Shown here: one piece after another, positions 24,421 to 36,212 of the stretch
Layout of the letters: the number at the start of each line of letters is the position of its first letter
Position numbering within the stretch: the stretch's first letter is position 1
Assembly: GCA_003024785.1 (NCBI GenBank)
Contig: PUQB01000061.1
Location: 1-64,000, forward strand
Reading direction: 5' to 3'
DNA length: 64,000 nt
From: Selaginella tamariscina
Lineage: Eukaryota > Streptophyta > Lycopodiopsida > Selaginellales > Selaginellaceae
Program-made: the position numbers and the translations under genes
Notes under the pieces: model-generated
What the model saw: only the letters and a program-made list of their open reading frames with translations
Told to the model about the DNA's origin: nothing
Database searches by the model: none

Positions 24421-27119
24421 ATGCCTAAAAGACAAGACCAACATGCTACACAAATTGTTGCACCACACCCACCAGTCCATTAAGATGACGAAGCACATGG
24501 ATTGGAACAACAACTTCTTTGGCAGATTTTGCATGGACACATTTGTTCGACATGCTTGATGGCTTGGAGAAGGAGAGAAAATTTGCTGCATATCCCACTT
24601 ATATTATTAAAGAAGAATGAACAAGTGTGATCGATTGCAAGGAATATGATTGACTAATAGACTCCTTTAACAAAATGGCTATATAAGCACATCACAAGCT
24701 TTCGTGGTTACGGTGGTAGGGAAGTGAATTCAGAAGAAAAAAGAAGAGAAGAACACAAGAAGACATTTGCAAGTCTTTCTGGGAACATGCAGACATGTGC
24801 ATGATCTAGCCATCCTAGTAACAAAATGTTCAAGGTTTGGGATGGTAATCACCACCTCTAGTGGCTGCACATCATCAAGAATGAGGAACCTTATTGCAGA
24901 TATAGAACATACCACATGTCTATCAAATGCCACTTATTGAAGATAATGGACGATTCACAAACTATCCCACTCATCCAGGCTTTAAGGAAAACTAATGAGT
25001 GAGTATGTTACATATATCTTCTTATATTATTAAATATGTGCATCTTAGAGTCTTGTCCACCCATCACATTCTTATGAGTCACCACAAAGACTGTATACTT
25101 TGAAGCAATGCAAGAGGTATGGCAACTTCGAGTATTACCTCAGAAGAATCATTGATAAAGAGAGGCTAAGATCACGAGAACTAGAATGATCACTACGAAA
25201 AGGAGCACACATGTTCATTTTCTTTGAGGTAAGTTTATTTGCTCTTTTGCATTACTTAGAGTTAATCCTCGGTGTTGAGGATTATCTCTCCTTCTTCCAA
25301 CATAATTAACTTGGTATTTTCGTGCAACTTGAATATTGAAAAGATAAAATAAGTAGAATTATTCACTTCTATTGAAGGGTACAAGGACACCAACCGACAT
25401 ACAAAAGGCTAGGTCATATGTAACAAACAATTGGATGATGATGATGGGCAAATACTTCTTTATCATAAATGAAGATTTGAATGGTGTGGATTTCATCAAC
25501 AAAGTTATAAGATTTGACTAAATGGAAGTTGATAACAAGTGCCTTGGCCTGGAGAAGTGGACTTCATTATCCAAACTACCATTGGTGGACAATCCCTAGG
25601 ATTGCACATTCAAAATGAAGATTATAAATAAGTTGTGCAATTGATATCCACTTCAAGAACTTCATCATTTTTAGGGCCAACAAAGAATTCAAACATTGGC
25701 TCATTGTAAGGTGAATGAACTGGATAATAAAGGGTGTATGTGTAGAGAGTGTAGCAAAAAGTCATGAGGGACATGGATGAGGCTAATTCATTACAACTAC
25801 TCATGCAGATCTTTTTCAAGGAGATAAAGAAGAAGGCCTTTGTGGATGACTGGTATCTATACATAGCAAATTTATTCATCATTCCAAAGAAAGATAAAGA
25901 TAACCTATTTAAATACTATGTTCAAAAGCTGTAGATTGCATGCTTCCGCAATAAGTCTTTTCTTCTTTTGGTCCTACATCAGTTATAAGTTTTATCCAAT
26001 TTATAGATTTGCAAAAGAAAACCAGAGGATCTCAATTTTGGCTATAGATTAGGATGGACAGACAAGCTGTATTTGAAGTTTCCTCATAAAATCACCAATG
26101 AAGAAATTGAAAATGTACCTCTTTATTTAGAGTTAGGTTGTGCACCATATGATGAGATACAATTCTATAATAAAGTTGGATTGTTGGAAGGTCAACGAGC
26201 AAGGACAAGGAAAAGAAAGTCGTTGCTCGATGAATCTAACGGTTGCAGAAGAATTGAAAAGAATAAGGGAAAAAAAAAAAATTTTATGTTGAGGACAAGT
26301 TGTCTTGTTACTCAACTACACTGTTGAAGGAGGCATGTTTTGTACAGATTCTTTGTTGTGACCTCCTACTCTTTGAGTCCAAAATATACGATGGGACATT
26401 CCCAAATTAAAAACAAGAATTGAAAAGATTGTTTGGTTTCCACAAACTAGCAATATACAACCAACATTGTTAGAAGGATGAGGTTATGATCTCATATTGG
26501 GAGACTTTTTGACTGGTCTCTCTCAATAGCCTAGAGGCTTGATAGAGACTTGAAATAGAGTCACAAACTTATATTTATGAAGAGGTCATTTTTTACATGT
26601 TGTAATGAATTTCTTTATAAATATGGCTTCATAGTGGTGATTGGACCATGTGAGATTATCCAGAAGATGCAATCAAAGCACTTCGTCACAATTCATGAGG
26701 TGGACTAGCAAACTCCAATCTCTATAGATGGGAATACAATGGCAAAATCAAGGTATCCACACATCCTATTACCCTTGGCACTGAGGAATGCCTAATGCAG
26801 CCCTCGACATCAAGTTTTATTTGGGAATATACCTTGGCATTGAGGGTGGCATTAGACATTCCTCAACGCCACGAGTAGCAGTTACATTCTTTGGTGCCAA
26901 GGTACAAAACATTACAACCTCGGTGTCGAGGTTGTTTAATGCTTTAGCTGCAATATGTATTAATAATCATGTTAAATATATGTTTGTTTATAATTGCAGT
27001 GCATTGATGTTTGTTTGGTCGTGATGGTGTGAAAAGAAGATCATGAGTCTATTTTGAACTGACATTGAGTTAATGCAATTGTAGAACATATCAAATATCA
27101 AAAAAACATTCGATGGAAA
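24421..27119 (+). other. Decayed coding-like region, possibly an old transposon
   Basis: Between the two cctcggcac clusters the plus strand has open stretches broken by stops and frame changes, for example from 24421 (MPKRQDQHATQIVAPHPP) and 26073-26327 (KITNEEIENVPLYLELGCAP). Exon-like boundaries (ttgcag, ttcttttggtcc) occur, but no conserved domain is recognisable. Flanking by similar repeat clusters suggests one decayed insertion of about 2.8 kb. Confidence 0.35.
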
Positions 27120-27539
27120 TTGTTGGTATTACAATATTGTTTCCTTTCTTTACTTTACCAGGTGCTGGGGCTTAAAGAAATTTGTTGCACTAACAACAAT
27201 GCTACTCACCAATCTCATCAAACCAAGAAACTATGTTCTCAACTTATTGGGAAAATGCTATTTATTGGTGCATCAATTGGGAGAAATGTTTTTAGAGTAG
27301 ACATGGATGTGGTACTTTGCTCACATGTCAGTAATACGGTTCTAGCAAACCTACTTGAGCCATTGCATTCTATAGAAAAAGTAGAGCTTAAACAAAAGTC
27401 GATCAGAACATCAACTAGTGGTGATGAAACAAAGGATGAAGAGGAAAATAGTGACATGAAAAAAAAAATCAAAACGAACATGAGAATGAACCATCACTTC
27501 CTGAAAATCCAGTGCCAAAAGAGGAAATCCATAGTGTAA
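27120..27539 (+). CDS. Unrecognised 139-residue reading frame
   Basis: The frame is open for 139 codons with an acidic/lysine-rich C-terminal half (GDETKDEEENSDMKKKIKTN). No domain is recognised. It sits just after the cctcggcac repeat cluster and may be the tail of the decayed region before it, not a gene of its own. Confidence 0.25.
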   Translation: MLVLQYCFLSLLYQVLGLKEICCTNNNATHQSHQTKKLCSQLIGKMLFIGASIGRNVFRVDMDVVLCSHVSNTVLANLLEPLHSIEKVELKQKSIRTSTSGDETKDEEENSDMKKKIKTNMRMNHHFLKIQCQKRKSIV

Positions 27540-29005
27540 AAGAGCAAGGGTACTTTGTGTAACCAAAAAGTCTCCGTCAAACAAGAAAAAGAAGCAAAGG
27601 CAAATGAAATTACAAGAGGGTGCCAGAAAATAAAATCCATAAAATTTACAAGAAGTTGAGAAAGAAGTTCGACATATGAAGAAGAAAAACACCTTCTACA
27701 ATAAAAACGTTGAAGAACATTCCTGAAGGACTTATTCAATAAATTAGAACTCAAAAAAAACAAAAAAGGGAAAGGGCAATGGTAAAAAGAAAACGAAATG
27801 AAGAGATATTAGATAAACTACTTTTTTACTTTTAGATGAGAGTACTTTTCTATAAAAATGTTTATAACCAATGTACATATCAAATATAAGTACATGTTCG
27901 CACAAAATTTTATATATGGGTCTAGACATTGTTACATATACCACGTTTCATAAAATTTCTATGCGACAACGAGGACAACAATACAATTTTCTTTCATGAG
28001 AATAATAAGAATACACTAGCACTATTGTTCCACTAAACATAATTTATAATCACTTTTCAAATGGTGCCATAAATTTCATTGTTTACAAGTAGTAAACTTT
28101 ACCTTAACACTAAGGAAAATAATTTTCATTTGGTTCATAATAAATTTTATGGTAATGCACTCTTGGCACACAACATGCATATGGCAAATGGCCAAATAAT
28201 TTCAATCAAAAAAATAAAATGTTAAACATGTTGGAATGTTTTATTACACATTGTAGAGATTCATAATTGATATACACAACATAGAGTTATAGCTTTATAA
28301 ATGAATACCCTTAATATGGTTAAGACATTTGTTTTCACATAAGGGAGTAGTGTAAGGTAAATACTTTGTACATACAATATATATTAAGAATATTTTAGAA
28401 ATCCTTTAAGGAGACATTTTTTTATATATATAAACCTCAATTCTGGATACAAAAGTTATATTAAGTTCATTATGTTTTTGTGTATTTAGTGTATGTGGAT
28501 ATAACAAGTATATAAATATACATTATAATAAGTATAATTTACTTTTTATAAATATTAATGGTTTATATGATATCTCTTGAAATTTAATTATTAATATAGC
28601 TTTTTAACTTTATAAATATTATCACAATATATGTAATAAAAATAATTATTAGACTATTAGATTAATGTGAGTGAGCCTATCAACAGCTGTAAATAATTTA
28701 TCTCCACATGTCAAACTTAAATTATTAACTAACCTCTCTAAATAATTTAGAGATTTAAAATTATTTAAATGAAGTAGACTGCATAGTACTAGTTCTATAT
28801 AAAATATACATTAAAATAAGTACATTTTATTTTGTATATAAATATTAATGGTTTATGCGAGGTAGATAATCTGTATTGATGTTTAAAAACATTTAAAAAT
28901 GACATGTACTAATTTTAATATTAATCTACATGACTTAATTTAAGAAAAAATAAATAGTTACGGTTTATTTATAGTATAGTTATACTTCGATCGATCGTAA
29001 TTCTT
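27540..29005. other. AT-rich spacer
   Basis: No exon, RNA gene or repeat boundary is recognised. Confidence 0.55.
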
Positions 29006-30552
29006 ACCTGCGTGTACCTTCGAAAAGCCTCTGTCATACACGCAGCTCTCCCTTCTTCGTTGTAGAAGACTTACTCAGTAGTGCCCGTGGAAGACAGCAT
29101 GTTGATCTCGATGAAACCTTCCAACCGGCCCTGCCTCTGCTCTTCCTCGATGTGCTCCACCATGTGGACTCTGATTTGCTCAAAGTCCCAAGTGCCATAC
29201 TGAGATACTAACCGTGGAACTCTACCAGTCTTCTGGAGAAACACACCATCCTTACTCCAATCTGCTGGCTTTTCAAAGCGCTCTTCAAATATTCGTCAAG
29301 CTCCATTTCCTGCACAAAAGATAAAGTAAATCGAATCACGGAGAGCGCATTGCTTACACTGAAAGCAGGGCGAGCCATGAGGTAGGGGACACGCTTGTCG
29401 ATATCAATCGGGTTAAAGATGCCGCTGCCAATGGAAGCACAAGTCACGAAAACGAGGTCCATAGTTAATTGAGTGAGGAACTCCGATGCCGCCTCCCTTG
29501 TCTTTTCGGTGATTAGAGACTTCACCTTCTTCGCAATGTCGTCATCGACAAGCACGTACAGCCTATCATTCCTGAGGGAAACCCACGCAATGACGTGGCT
29601 TTCCTTTCGCAAGAGCTTCAGCTCGGACATAGCTCCCGGATCATCGTGGAAAGCCACCATCAGCGCCTTCTGCGAAAAATTTCCCCTGGATATATTAGAC
29701 GACGACGCTTTGCTGCCTCCGTCTTGAACTTCCGGTGCAAATATGCCGCAACAGCACCAAAAATGAAAGATTTGCCCCAGGCAAGCCCGTGTAAACTGAA
29801 GGGCCGACACTTGCTTCTTCTACGAATTTCAGCACCTTTGGAAACTCCTCCCGACCCATAAACCGAATTTCCGACGGAATGAGGTCATGCCGCTCAGCCT
29901 TGTAGTCATTCAGCACGGGCAGTTGCACTCTGTTTAACACTTCTGGATCTCCCAAACCAGCCTCCTGATCCTGAAGACTGTCTCCCACCTCCCGGAAGCC
30001 CCGACACGTTCCGCTTCGTTTGCCCATTCAATCCGGAAAGAATCGATATCCTCATCAACTTCGTCAATTCTCGCACGTTTATTACCTGCAGACCGTTGGA
30101 AATAAAGACACGATGGGACAGAAGCAATCAAATCGAGGGTGGCGGCTTCGAGAGAACAAGGAAGTGGGGGTCCGTACAAAGAAACGAATACAAAGGGCAA
30201 GGGGCTTCGAGGACTTGAACGGGCTTTGGCAGGAAATAGAAAACAAGAACGAGAAAAAAATAGAGGGCTTGCTTACCAGATCCACCGACTCCAAGGCGCT
30301 CTGAAACATTCCGAGTTGAAGCAACAAATCGAAGAATGCATAGCAATGCTTACCTTGAAGCAAAAGAAGCTCCTTATCGTGCAGCTGCTTCTCCTTATAG
30401 CGCAGTTGCTCCTTCTCGTTGCGCAGCTGCTCCTTCTCCTTGCCCCAATGCTGCATAAGAAATTGGTTGCCATCGTTAAGGGCTTTTAGAAAAGATGTCT
30501 GGGCGTCTTGAATCTGCTTCTCGACATTATCAATTTCAGCCTTCATCTCCAT
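29006..30552 (-). pseudogene. Coiled-coil / P-loop protein gene, frameshifted
   Basis: The first exon starts MEMKAEIDNVEKQIQDAQ at 30552 and has a coiled coil with repeats (KEKEQLRNEKEQLRYKEKQL). A GT donor follows LLLLQ, a small exon SALESVDL lies near 30275, and an intron ends at ctgcag near 30086. The next exon has NKRARIDEVDEDIDSFRIEW, then in other frames LNDYKAERHDLIPSEIRFMG and FPKVLKFVEEASVGPSVYTG. The sequence after that reads GLPGA and, one frame over, KSFIFGAVAAYLH, so a Walker A motif (GxxxxGKS) appears split by an indel near 29775. Downstream pieces are RLYVLVDDDIAKKVKSLITE and, in yet another frame, FEKPADWSKDGVFLQKTGR. Base composition is higher in GC than the surroundings. I infer a P-loop NTPase of the Crinkler/RHS-like sort, with low certainty. 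It is either a pseudogene or badly assembled. Confidence 0.5.
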
Positions 30553-30839
30553 TTGTGCGGTACAGTAAGAAACCTAAAAGGATTACAATTGGAAACGAGA
30601 TCCCTAACTTTGACGGAATATTTTGGGATCAGGGCGGAATATTCTTAGAGTTCCTACCTCAATAACCTCGTGCCGAATGTCACGCTGAGTTCCTAATATG
30701 ATGTTTGCCAAGTTGTGTGTGTACCTTGGGATCGATCACACATGCGGCTCTACAGTCTAAAAGGATATTACTAGCGTGCATTAAAATTAGTAAGAAATTA
30801 ATTCACTTTTCTTGTCTAAAGAAAACTAAGTTAACTTAT

Positions 30840-31040
30840 TGTAAGAATTCTTTGGAGTATATTTTAAGGTATATATTGGAAACTATATAATGGATGCCAA
30901 TATTAAATCAAAGGTTGCCCAATATAGAATAGCCACCTTATATGTAATGAAGGGTTCACTAACTTCATATGTATCCTTAATGTTGAATACAAGTCCTTTT
31001 CATGGGTAGTTCATCTTTTTCTTTTTAAGTTTTTCTTTTT
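30840..31040 (+). mobile_element. LTR-like fragment, inverted relative to 33450-33763
   Basis: From TGTAAGAATTC the sequence follows the minus strand of 33763-33450 with conserved words (atattttaaggtatat, aatcaaaggttgcc, tccttaatgttgaatac against tccttaaggttaaatac). It is probably a solo or truncated LTR of the same family in opposite orientation. Confidence 0.65.
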
Positions 31041-31454
31041 TTTCTCTTCTTCTCTCCTTATTTATCTACGACTAACTCACTGAAGTAACTTTGGTAAGCC
31101 ATAACACAAGTATAAACATAATAATTGCTTAATATTTTGGCACAAAGAACCCACAATCTAACTGGGTATAATCCTCGTCTTTGCCTTAATTCTTTCTCAA
31201 GAGCAACCACATAAGATGCACATGGCTGGATTGAGCACTTTTGTATGGTGTTTGCATATCACCAGGGGTCCCCTCCATCAACTTTGTAAGTTGCCACATT
31301 TTCTTGTGTGAATCTATTGCCCTTTGGTTTCAACACCTAGCCCCAACATTTAAGATGACCATTGATTTATCTTTATCCTCATTGGCGATTGCATTCGGGT
31401 GTCATATTGATAGAGTATGTAGTAGGAGAGCTCTTGGTTCATGACTGAGTTCGT
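31041..31454. other. Spacer between LTR-like repeats
   Basis: No gene is recognised. A 67-codon frame at 31241 has no known motif. Confidence 0.45.
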
Positions 31455-32652
31455 TGCTCTTCTGCCAGTGCAAGCTTTAACTTATGTTGTTAAGGTACAA
31501 CCTTCTATTGTGCTGCCTCAACTTCCAGACAATAAGGGTACGTCCCATCTTCAGGGTAGCCTACCTTTAATGTTGGCAAATCCATGCTTGGAAGGTCTTG
31601 TCGGAATGTACATTCTAAGAGGTAGAGGTAGAAGCTTGTCTCCAGCCTCCCCCTCCACGTCAAGTTAGGTGTAGCACTCACAGCCAAGCAAGGCACATCT
31701 GTGTCCTTGTTCAATTATGGTGTGGAATCTTGTTTGACAAGTTCATGTTACCTAGTTCTTGAGGGTTCACTAAGGGGTTTTAAAGTTGGCATTTAGGAGC
31801 CACGTTTGTGACATTTGGTGCAACTCTTGAATTTAAGGACTATGGCATGATAGCCCACACCGTGGAAGGCAGTGTCACATGGAGGGCTAGACATTATACG
31901 ATACAACGCTTGAGGCACGCCCTTTGGGGTTGTGACATGGGTTTGTCACCAAGGGGTTGGATACTCTAGCAAACAGGCATGCTTGTGCTTGCACTAGGGT
32001 GCTAAGCCTTGGGCATCTACTCAAGGGAGGTTAGGTCTCGTAACTAGGTGTGCTTTGGCACACTTAGCTAGGGAGTGTTCTCCTTGGAATCCAAGGGTTG
32101 AACAACCTAAGCTAGTTAGCATGAGCCCTTTCGTGAGGCACTTGCAAGGTCATGTACTTAGGGTTATCCAAACCTAGCCTTAAGGAGTTTGCTTAGTAGA
32201 ACACTCGTGTCCGCATACGGCACATACTTGTGTTCTCACCAAGTACCAACCATAGGTTTAGGGAATGAATTGGCCACTCAAACCCTTAGGGGTTAGTCGT
32301 GGTTCAAGGTATCCCTTGTCGCCCTAAAGGGGTTATACTCCTGGATGAGGGTGATTCCTCAAGGGGTAAGTGACAATGCCTTAACTCTATCACGGGGTAT
32401 GTATAAGGCACATCTCTTTGATGAGGTTAGGGCATGAGCATGTCTAGGTCTACTGGGACAGGCTCCTAAAGTCTACTTGGGTTATCGTCATTCTAGGGGA
32501 CTTAGGGTAGGACTCTAAGTCTTCTACCTAGTGGGCCTCTAAGTTAAACTCTTAGGGTTATCTTGAAAGACTTAGTGTTGCTTACACAAGGTGATGACGC
32601 CGGATGGCCACTTGACAGCCACGTGTTGGCCTTTCAGGTTAAAACTCTGACA
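31455..32652 (+). mobile_element. 1.2-kb LTR-like repeat, copy 1 (5' truncated)
   Basis: It matches 48580-49787 over its full length and in the same orientation, for example agggtacgtccca, gcttgtctccagcctcc, gggttgtgacatgggtttgt and gggtgattcctcaaggggtaa, ending aaaactctgaca. Compared with copy 2 the first roughly 200 bases are missing. It lacks coding capacity and a recognisable primer-binding site next to its end. Confidence 0.75.
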
Positions 32653-33449
32653 ATTAAGGCATGCGCTTGATGAGATGGTTATAGAGCATGAATAAGGAGA
32701 ACAAGAACATGAGAAACAAGATAGTACAAAGGTTGAAGGTTTCCTCTTGTTTGATGGAAAGGCAATATGCAAGGGAACTTTTGTGAGCCAATTGAATGGC
32801 AATCCATGGCTTTCTAAGGATAGATTAACAAGGATCAAATATAGGTCATACCATCATAATCCAAGTAAGCGACGCAATGTAGCTACCATGCTTGGAATTG
32901 GCTTTGATTGCACATGTGTTTTTGAAGAGGAAGAGTCCTTAGGAAGAGGCAAAAAGCGCAAGACTCGGATGGTATGGTACCTTGGATGTGTTCTCAATAT
33001 GAGACAAAAATTTGTAAATGCTTGGAGAGAGTTTCGAGAGTCCATTGACTTGGAATTATTTCAAACTTCCAAGTGGAAATGAACATGGCTTACTAAAAGG
33101 CATACACTAGTCAAGTGAAGCCACTTAAGAAGATCATGACATGACATGGTGGACATGTGATCTTTCTAACAACATGCTCGTCTCTTTGGAGAGCATCGTA
33201 TCATTGGCACCTAGTATATATTGCCATGTTAGCCAAGGATATGTATTGCATGATCAAGACAAGAGGCAATTTGATTTGTTTGAGCATGGATAAAATGTAA
33301 AATGTAAATAAATAATTGACTATAAATTTAAGGAAAAGGGATAGTTTAATAAAAAAAAAATTGTATGCTCAAAGAAAGGGTATTTAAATTTAGAAATTAT
33401 AACATCAGGATTAAGGGGAAATTTTTTTGTATAATTAAGGGGCTATCTT
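32653..33449 (+). other. Unrecognised coding-like stretch after the LTR-like repeat
   Basis: The frame 32747-33082 (111 residues; GKAICKGTFVSQLNGNPWLS, RRNVATMLGIGFDC) is continuous and has normal composition, but I recognise no domain. It directly follows the 1.2-kb LTR-like repeat, so it may be part of that element. Confidence 0.35.
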
Positions 33450-33763
33450 GAAAGGTCATGTATACCCTAGGTATATATTAAGAACTCCATAGCACGCATT
33501 AGAAAGGCAATCGTGGTTAAACATATGAATACAAACCAATTGCATCAAAAAGAGATTATAAGAGATGTATTGTAGATAATGAAAAGAATGTGTATTTAAC
33601 CTTAAGGATATTACATACAAGGTTAGCAAACCCTTTCTTATATACAAGGCTATGCTATATTAGGCAACCTTTGATCTAATTTTATCATCCTATGTGACAT
33701 CCATATATAGTTCCAGTATATACCTTAAAATATATTCAAGGTATATTCTATAGAATCCTTACA
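33450..33763 (-). mobile_element. 3' LTR of the old minus-strand gypsy element
   Basis: On the minus strand a purine-rich tract (ggagggag, 33766-33774) is followed by TGTAAGGATTC, as at the start of a 3' LTR. A related copy in the other orientation is at 30840-31040. The inner limit near 33450 is approximate. Confidence 0.6.
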
Positions 33764-34199
33764 TTACTCCCTCCACATTAATGATACGGAGATAGTCATT
33801 GAACATGAACATTCTAATCCACGCCATATGAATTGTGGACCGTGTACACTTGAAGATTCAATCCTTGTACAATGGAATATAGACCAAGTTGCTTGGAAAT
33901 TAATCCAGAGGACAACCCTTTGGAATACATTTTTAGATATAAGACTAGCACTTCATCACCCATAGCATAATCAGGGACAAACAAATGTCAAGCATTATAG
34001 TGTCATTGCTATACCTCTTGAATATGATATAACTTTGTTAACATCTCCTTGCGCAACATCGAAATAATCTGATTTAAATATCGGCTCCACGTTTGTGCAT
34101 TTATCAAAACAAGACGAAAAGAAGGGGAACCAACATCAAAAAGAAACATAGGGGAACGACCATACAAGGAATGAAATGAGAAGACTTCAATGGACTGAT

Positions 34200-34364
34200 T
34201 GTCACAACCTTTCCCTCTCCCCTTAAGCCAACTAGATAAAGGGCCAATTGGTGTTTATAAGAGGGGCCCCTGGTCATGATGACCCAGGTCTGCTTGGGTC
34301 ATTTTGCTCACATATTCCATAATCTTTATCTATGTAGTCAACTCACCAGGTTAGAACTATGACA
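34200..34364. mobile_element. Short LTR-like repeat, copy 2, inside the old gypsy integrase
   Basis: Starts TGTCACAACC, ends ACTATGACA, 165 bases. The flanks ctgat (34195-34199) and ctaat (34365-34369) look like a 5-bp target duplication with one later change. No coding capacity. It could be a solo LTR or a TRIM-type miniature element. Confidence 0.7.
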
Positions 34365-35523
34365 CTAATCGATAAAAGATATATAAGCAAACTAAAGGAG
34401 GGGTAAGTACTGATCCCAGTCGGTCTGGCGATGATTCAAATAATTAGACAACATATACTTAAAAGTACAATTGAGTCGCTCCACTAGATTATTAGTTTCT
34501 AAATGATAGGGTGTTGTGGAAGATTGTTTAATCCTCAACCTAGTAGTTAGCAAATTAAAAGTTTAGCTGTGAAATGAGGTCCTTAATATGAAAGAATACA
34601 CTCCAAACACCCATGCCTTAAACACCACTTGATGAAACAAGAAATTGCCCATGAGTTGCCTTGGCCTCTGGAAGAGTTCGAACCTTCACATACCGTGTCA
34701 AATAGTCTAACAGAATAATAGCATATGTATTCCTTAATGTCATTGCCGAAAATGGTCTAATGAGATTGTATGCGACCAGCTCAAAAGAACAATGAACTTC
34801 AATAGATTGCAGACGACCACTAGAAGGAGTGGATCGAGAATTTTGAACTTGATAAAGATGACATGTTTGTAAATATTAATGAAGGTCGTGTTGGAGCTGA
34901 GGCCAATAGAACTGTGAACATAATTTGTCCAACACTTTATGAAGCCCGAGATGACCAGAGAGAGGGTCATCATGGAAAGCATGAAGAAAGCTAGGTACAT
35001 AGCATGACGAGATTACTAATCGAGGTGGAGTACTTGGGCTAGTTGGTCCCACAAATAAAAAAAGATCCTCTACCATTGTGAACTTTGCAACATGATCAAT
35101 ATTAACATATGCAATCAACTCGGGAGTTTTGAGTGCATCTATTATCTGTCGACTCCATACTTCAAGTGTTGTGCCAACCTAATTTCACGGAGATGAGGCA
35201 ATGGTGCGAGTTCAAAAGATGATAAGACACTTGCAACAACTGGTGCATGTGACAAAACATCCACATCCACCATGGAAGAACCTGGACAATGATGAACTGT
35301 GAATTGATAATCTTATAGTGCTAATGCCCATTGTGCATGTTGACCCATCAAATGTTTCTTCTTTAATACTAAATGTACCGCAACATGATCATATTCCATT
35401 AAGGTTAAAGAACTATAAAGATAAGCATGAAACTTGTGGAATGCCCAAACAAATAATAAACATTCCTTGTCCATAGTCAAATAATTGAGTTCTAGAGCAC
35501 TAAAGCTTTTACTGGCATATGCA

Positions 35524-35528
35524 ATAGG
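35524..35528. repeat. Target-site duplication ATAGG (left)
   Basis: ATAGG here and at 41870-41874 directly flank the two LTR ends of the chromovirus. Confidence 0.9.
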
Positions 35529-36195
35529 TGTCAAGCCACGATCCAGGAACCAGGAAGAGAACAGGATTCCAAGGACATGAAGGCTTGACTCAGGAACAGG
35601 ACCGAGAGCAGGACAGGAACTAGGAATAGGAACAGGACGGATCTAGGAGCAAGACAGGATCAGGATAGGATCCGGGAGCAAGACAGGAAAGCAAGGATAG
35701 GATCCGGGAGCAAGACAGGAACAGGACAGGATCCAGGAGCAGGACAGGATCCAGGAACAGGACAGGAAATAGGAGCGAGACAGGAACAGGACAGGAAACA
35801 AGACAAGAACAAGACAAGACAAGATTGATCGTAGTAAGACTGGTGTTGATAGTAACTGATTGTACAACAATTAGGTCGGAGCTTTTATGCTCACAACTCC
35901 AAGAGCTAATCTAGGCATGCATGCAAAAGTGGTTGCATGCATGCAAAAGTGATTGCATGCATGCAGAGGCTAAGATGAGTCCACATGTCCCTTATCCTCT
36001 AGGCATATCCTGTGGCATATCCTGTAGGAATATCCTGTAGGAATATCCTGCAACCGAATCCTGTGTCCGGAATCCTGGTAGGAATATCCTGTAGGAAAAT
36101 CCTGCAACCCATATCCTGTATCCGGAATCCTGTAGGAAAGTCCTGCAACCCATGTCCTGTATCCGGAATCCTGTATTCTGTATCGGGTCGTGACA
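35529..36195 (-). repeat. 3' LTR of the chromovirus
   Basis: 667 bases, nearly the same as 41239-41869. Rich in caggacaggatcc-like words in one half and atatcctgtagga-like words in the other. It has small length differences from the 5' LTR. Confidence 0.93.
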
Positions 36196-36212
36196 GCACC
36201 TCCTCCCTAAAG
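36196..36212 (-). other. Polypurine tract of the chromovirus
   Basis: On the minus strand agggaggaggtgc lies directly before the TGTCA of the 3' LTR, where plus-strand DNA synthesis is primed. Confidence 0.75.

Larger units (their letters stand above)
33775..35528 (-). pseudogene. Old Ty3/gypsy element: RNase H and integrase remnants
   Basis: Minus-strand pieces in pol order: RNase H (35528-35313: PIAYASKSFSALELNYLTMD), integrase zinc-binding domain (about 35040-34880: FHDDPLSGHLGLHKVLDKLC, FYWPQL), integrase core (about 34700: DYLTRYVKVRTLPEAKA), later core (about 34180-34080: FHSLYGRSPMFLFDVG) and C-terminal integrase (about 33960: GDEVLVLYLKMYSKG). Stops and frame changes are frequent. 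The piece is cut by the chromovirus at 35529 and by the short LTR-like repeat at 34200-34364. Its own LTR follows at 33763. Confidence 0.78.

Noticed and set aside
32747..33082. Stand-alone host gene of 111 residues
   Set aside because: No known motif, and it abuts an LTR-like repeat, so I treat it as possible element sequence only.
35620..35870. Leu/Ser/Cys/Pro-rich frames in both chromovirus LTRs
   Set aside because: They come from the caggacaggatcc repeats of the LTR, and the same frames are in the other LTR with indels.
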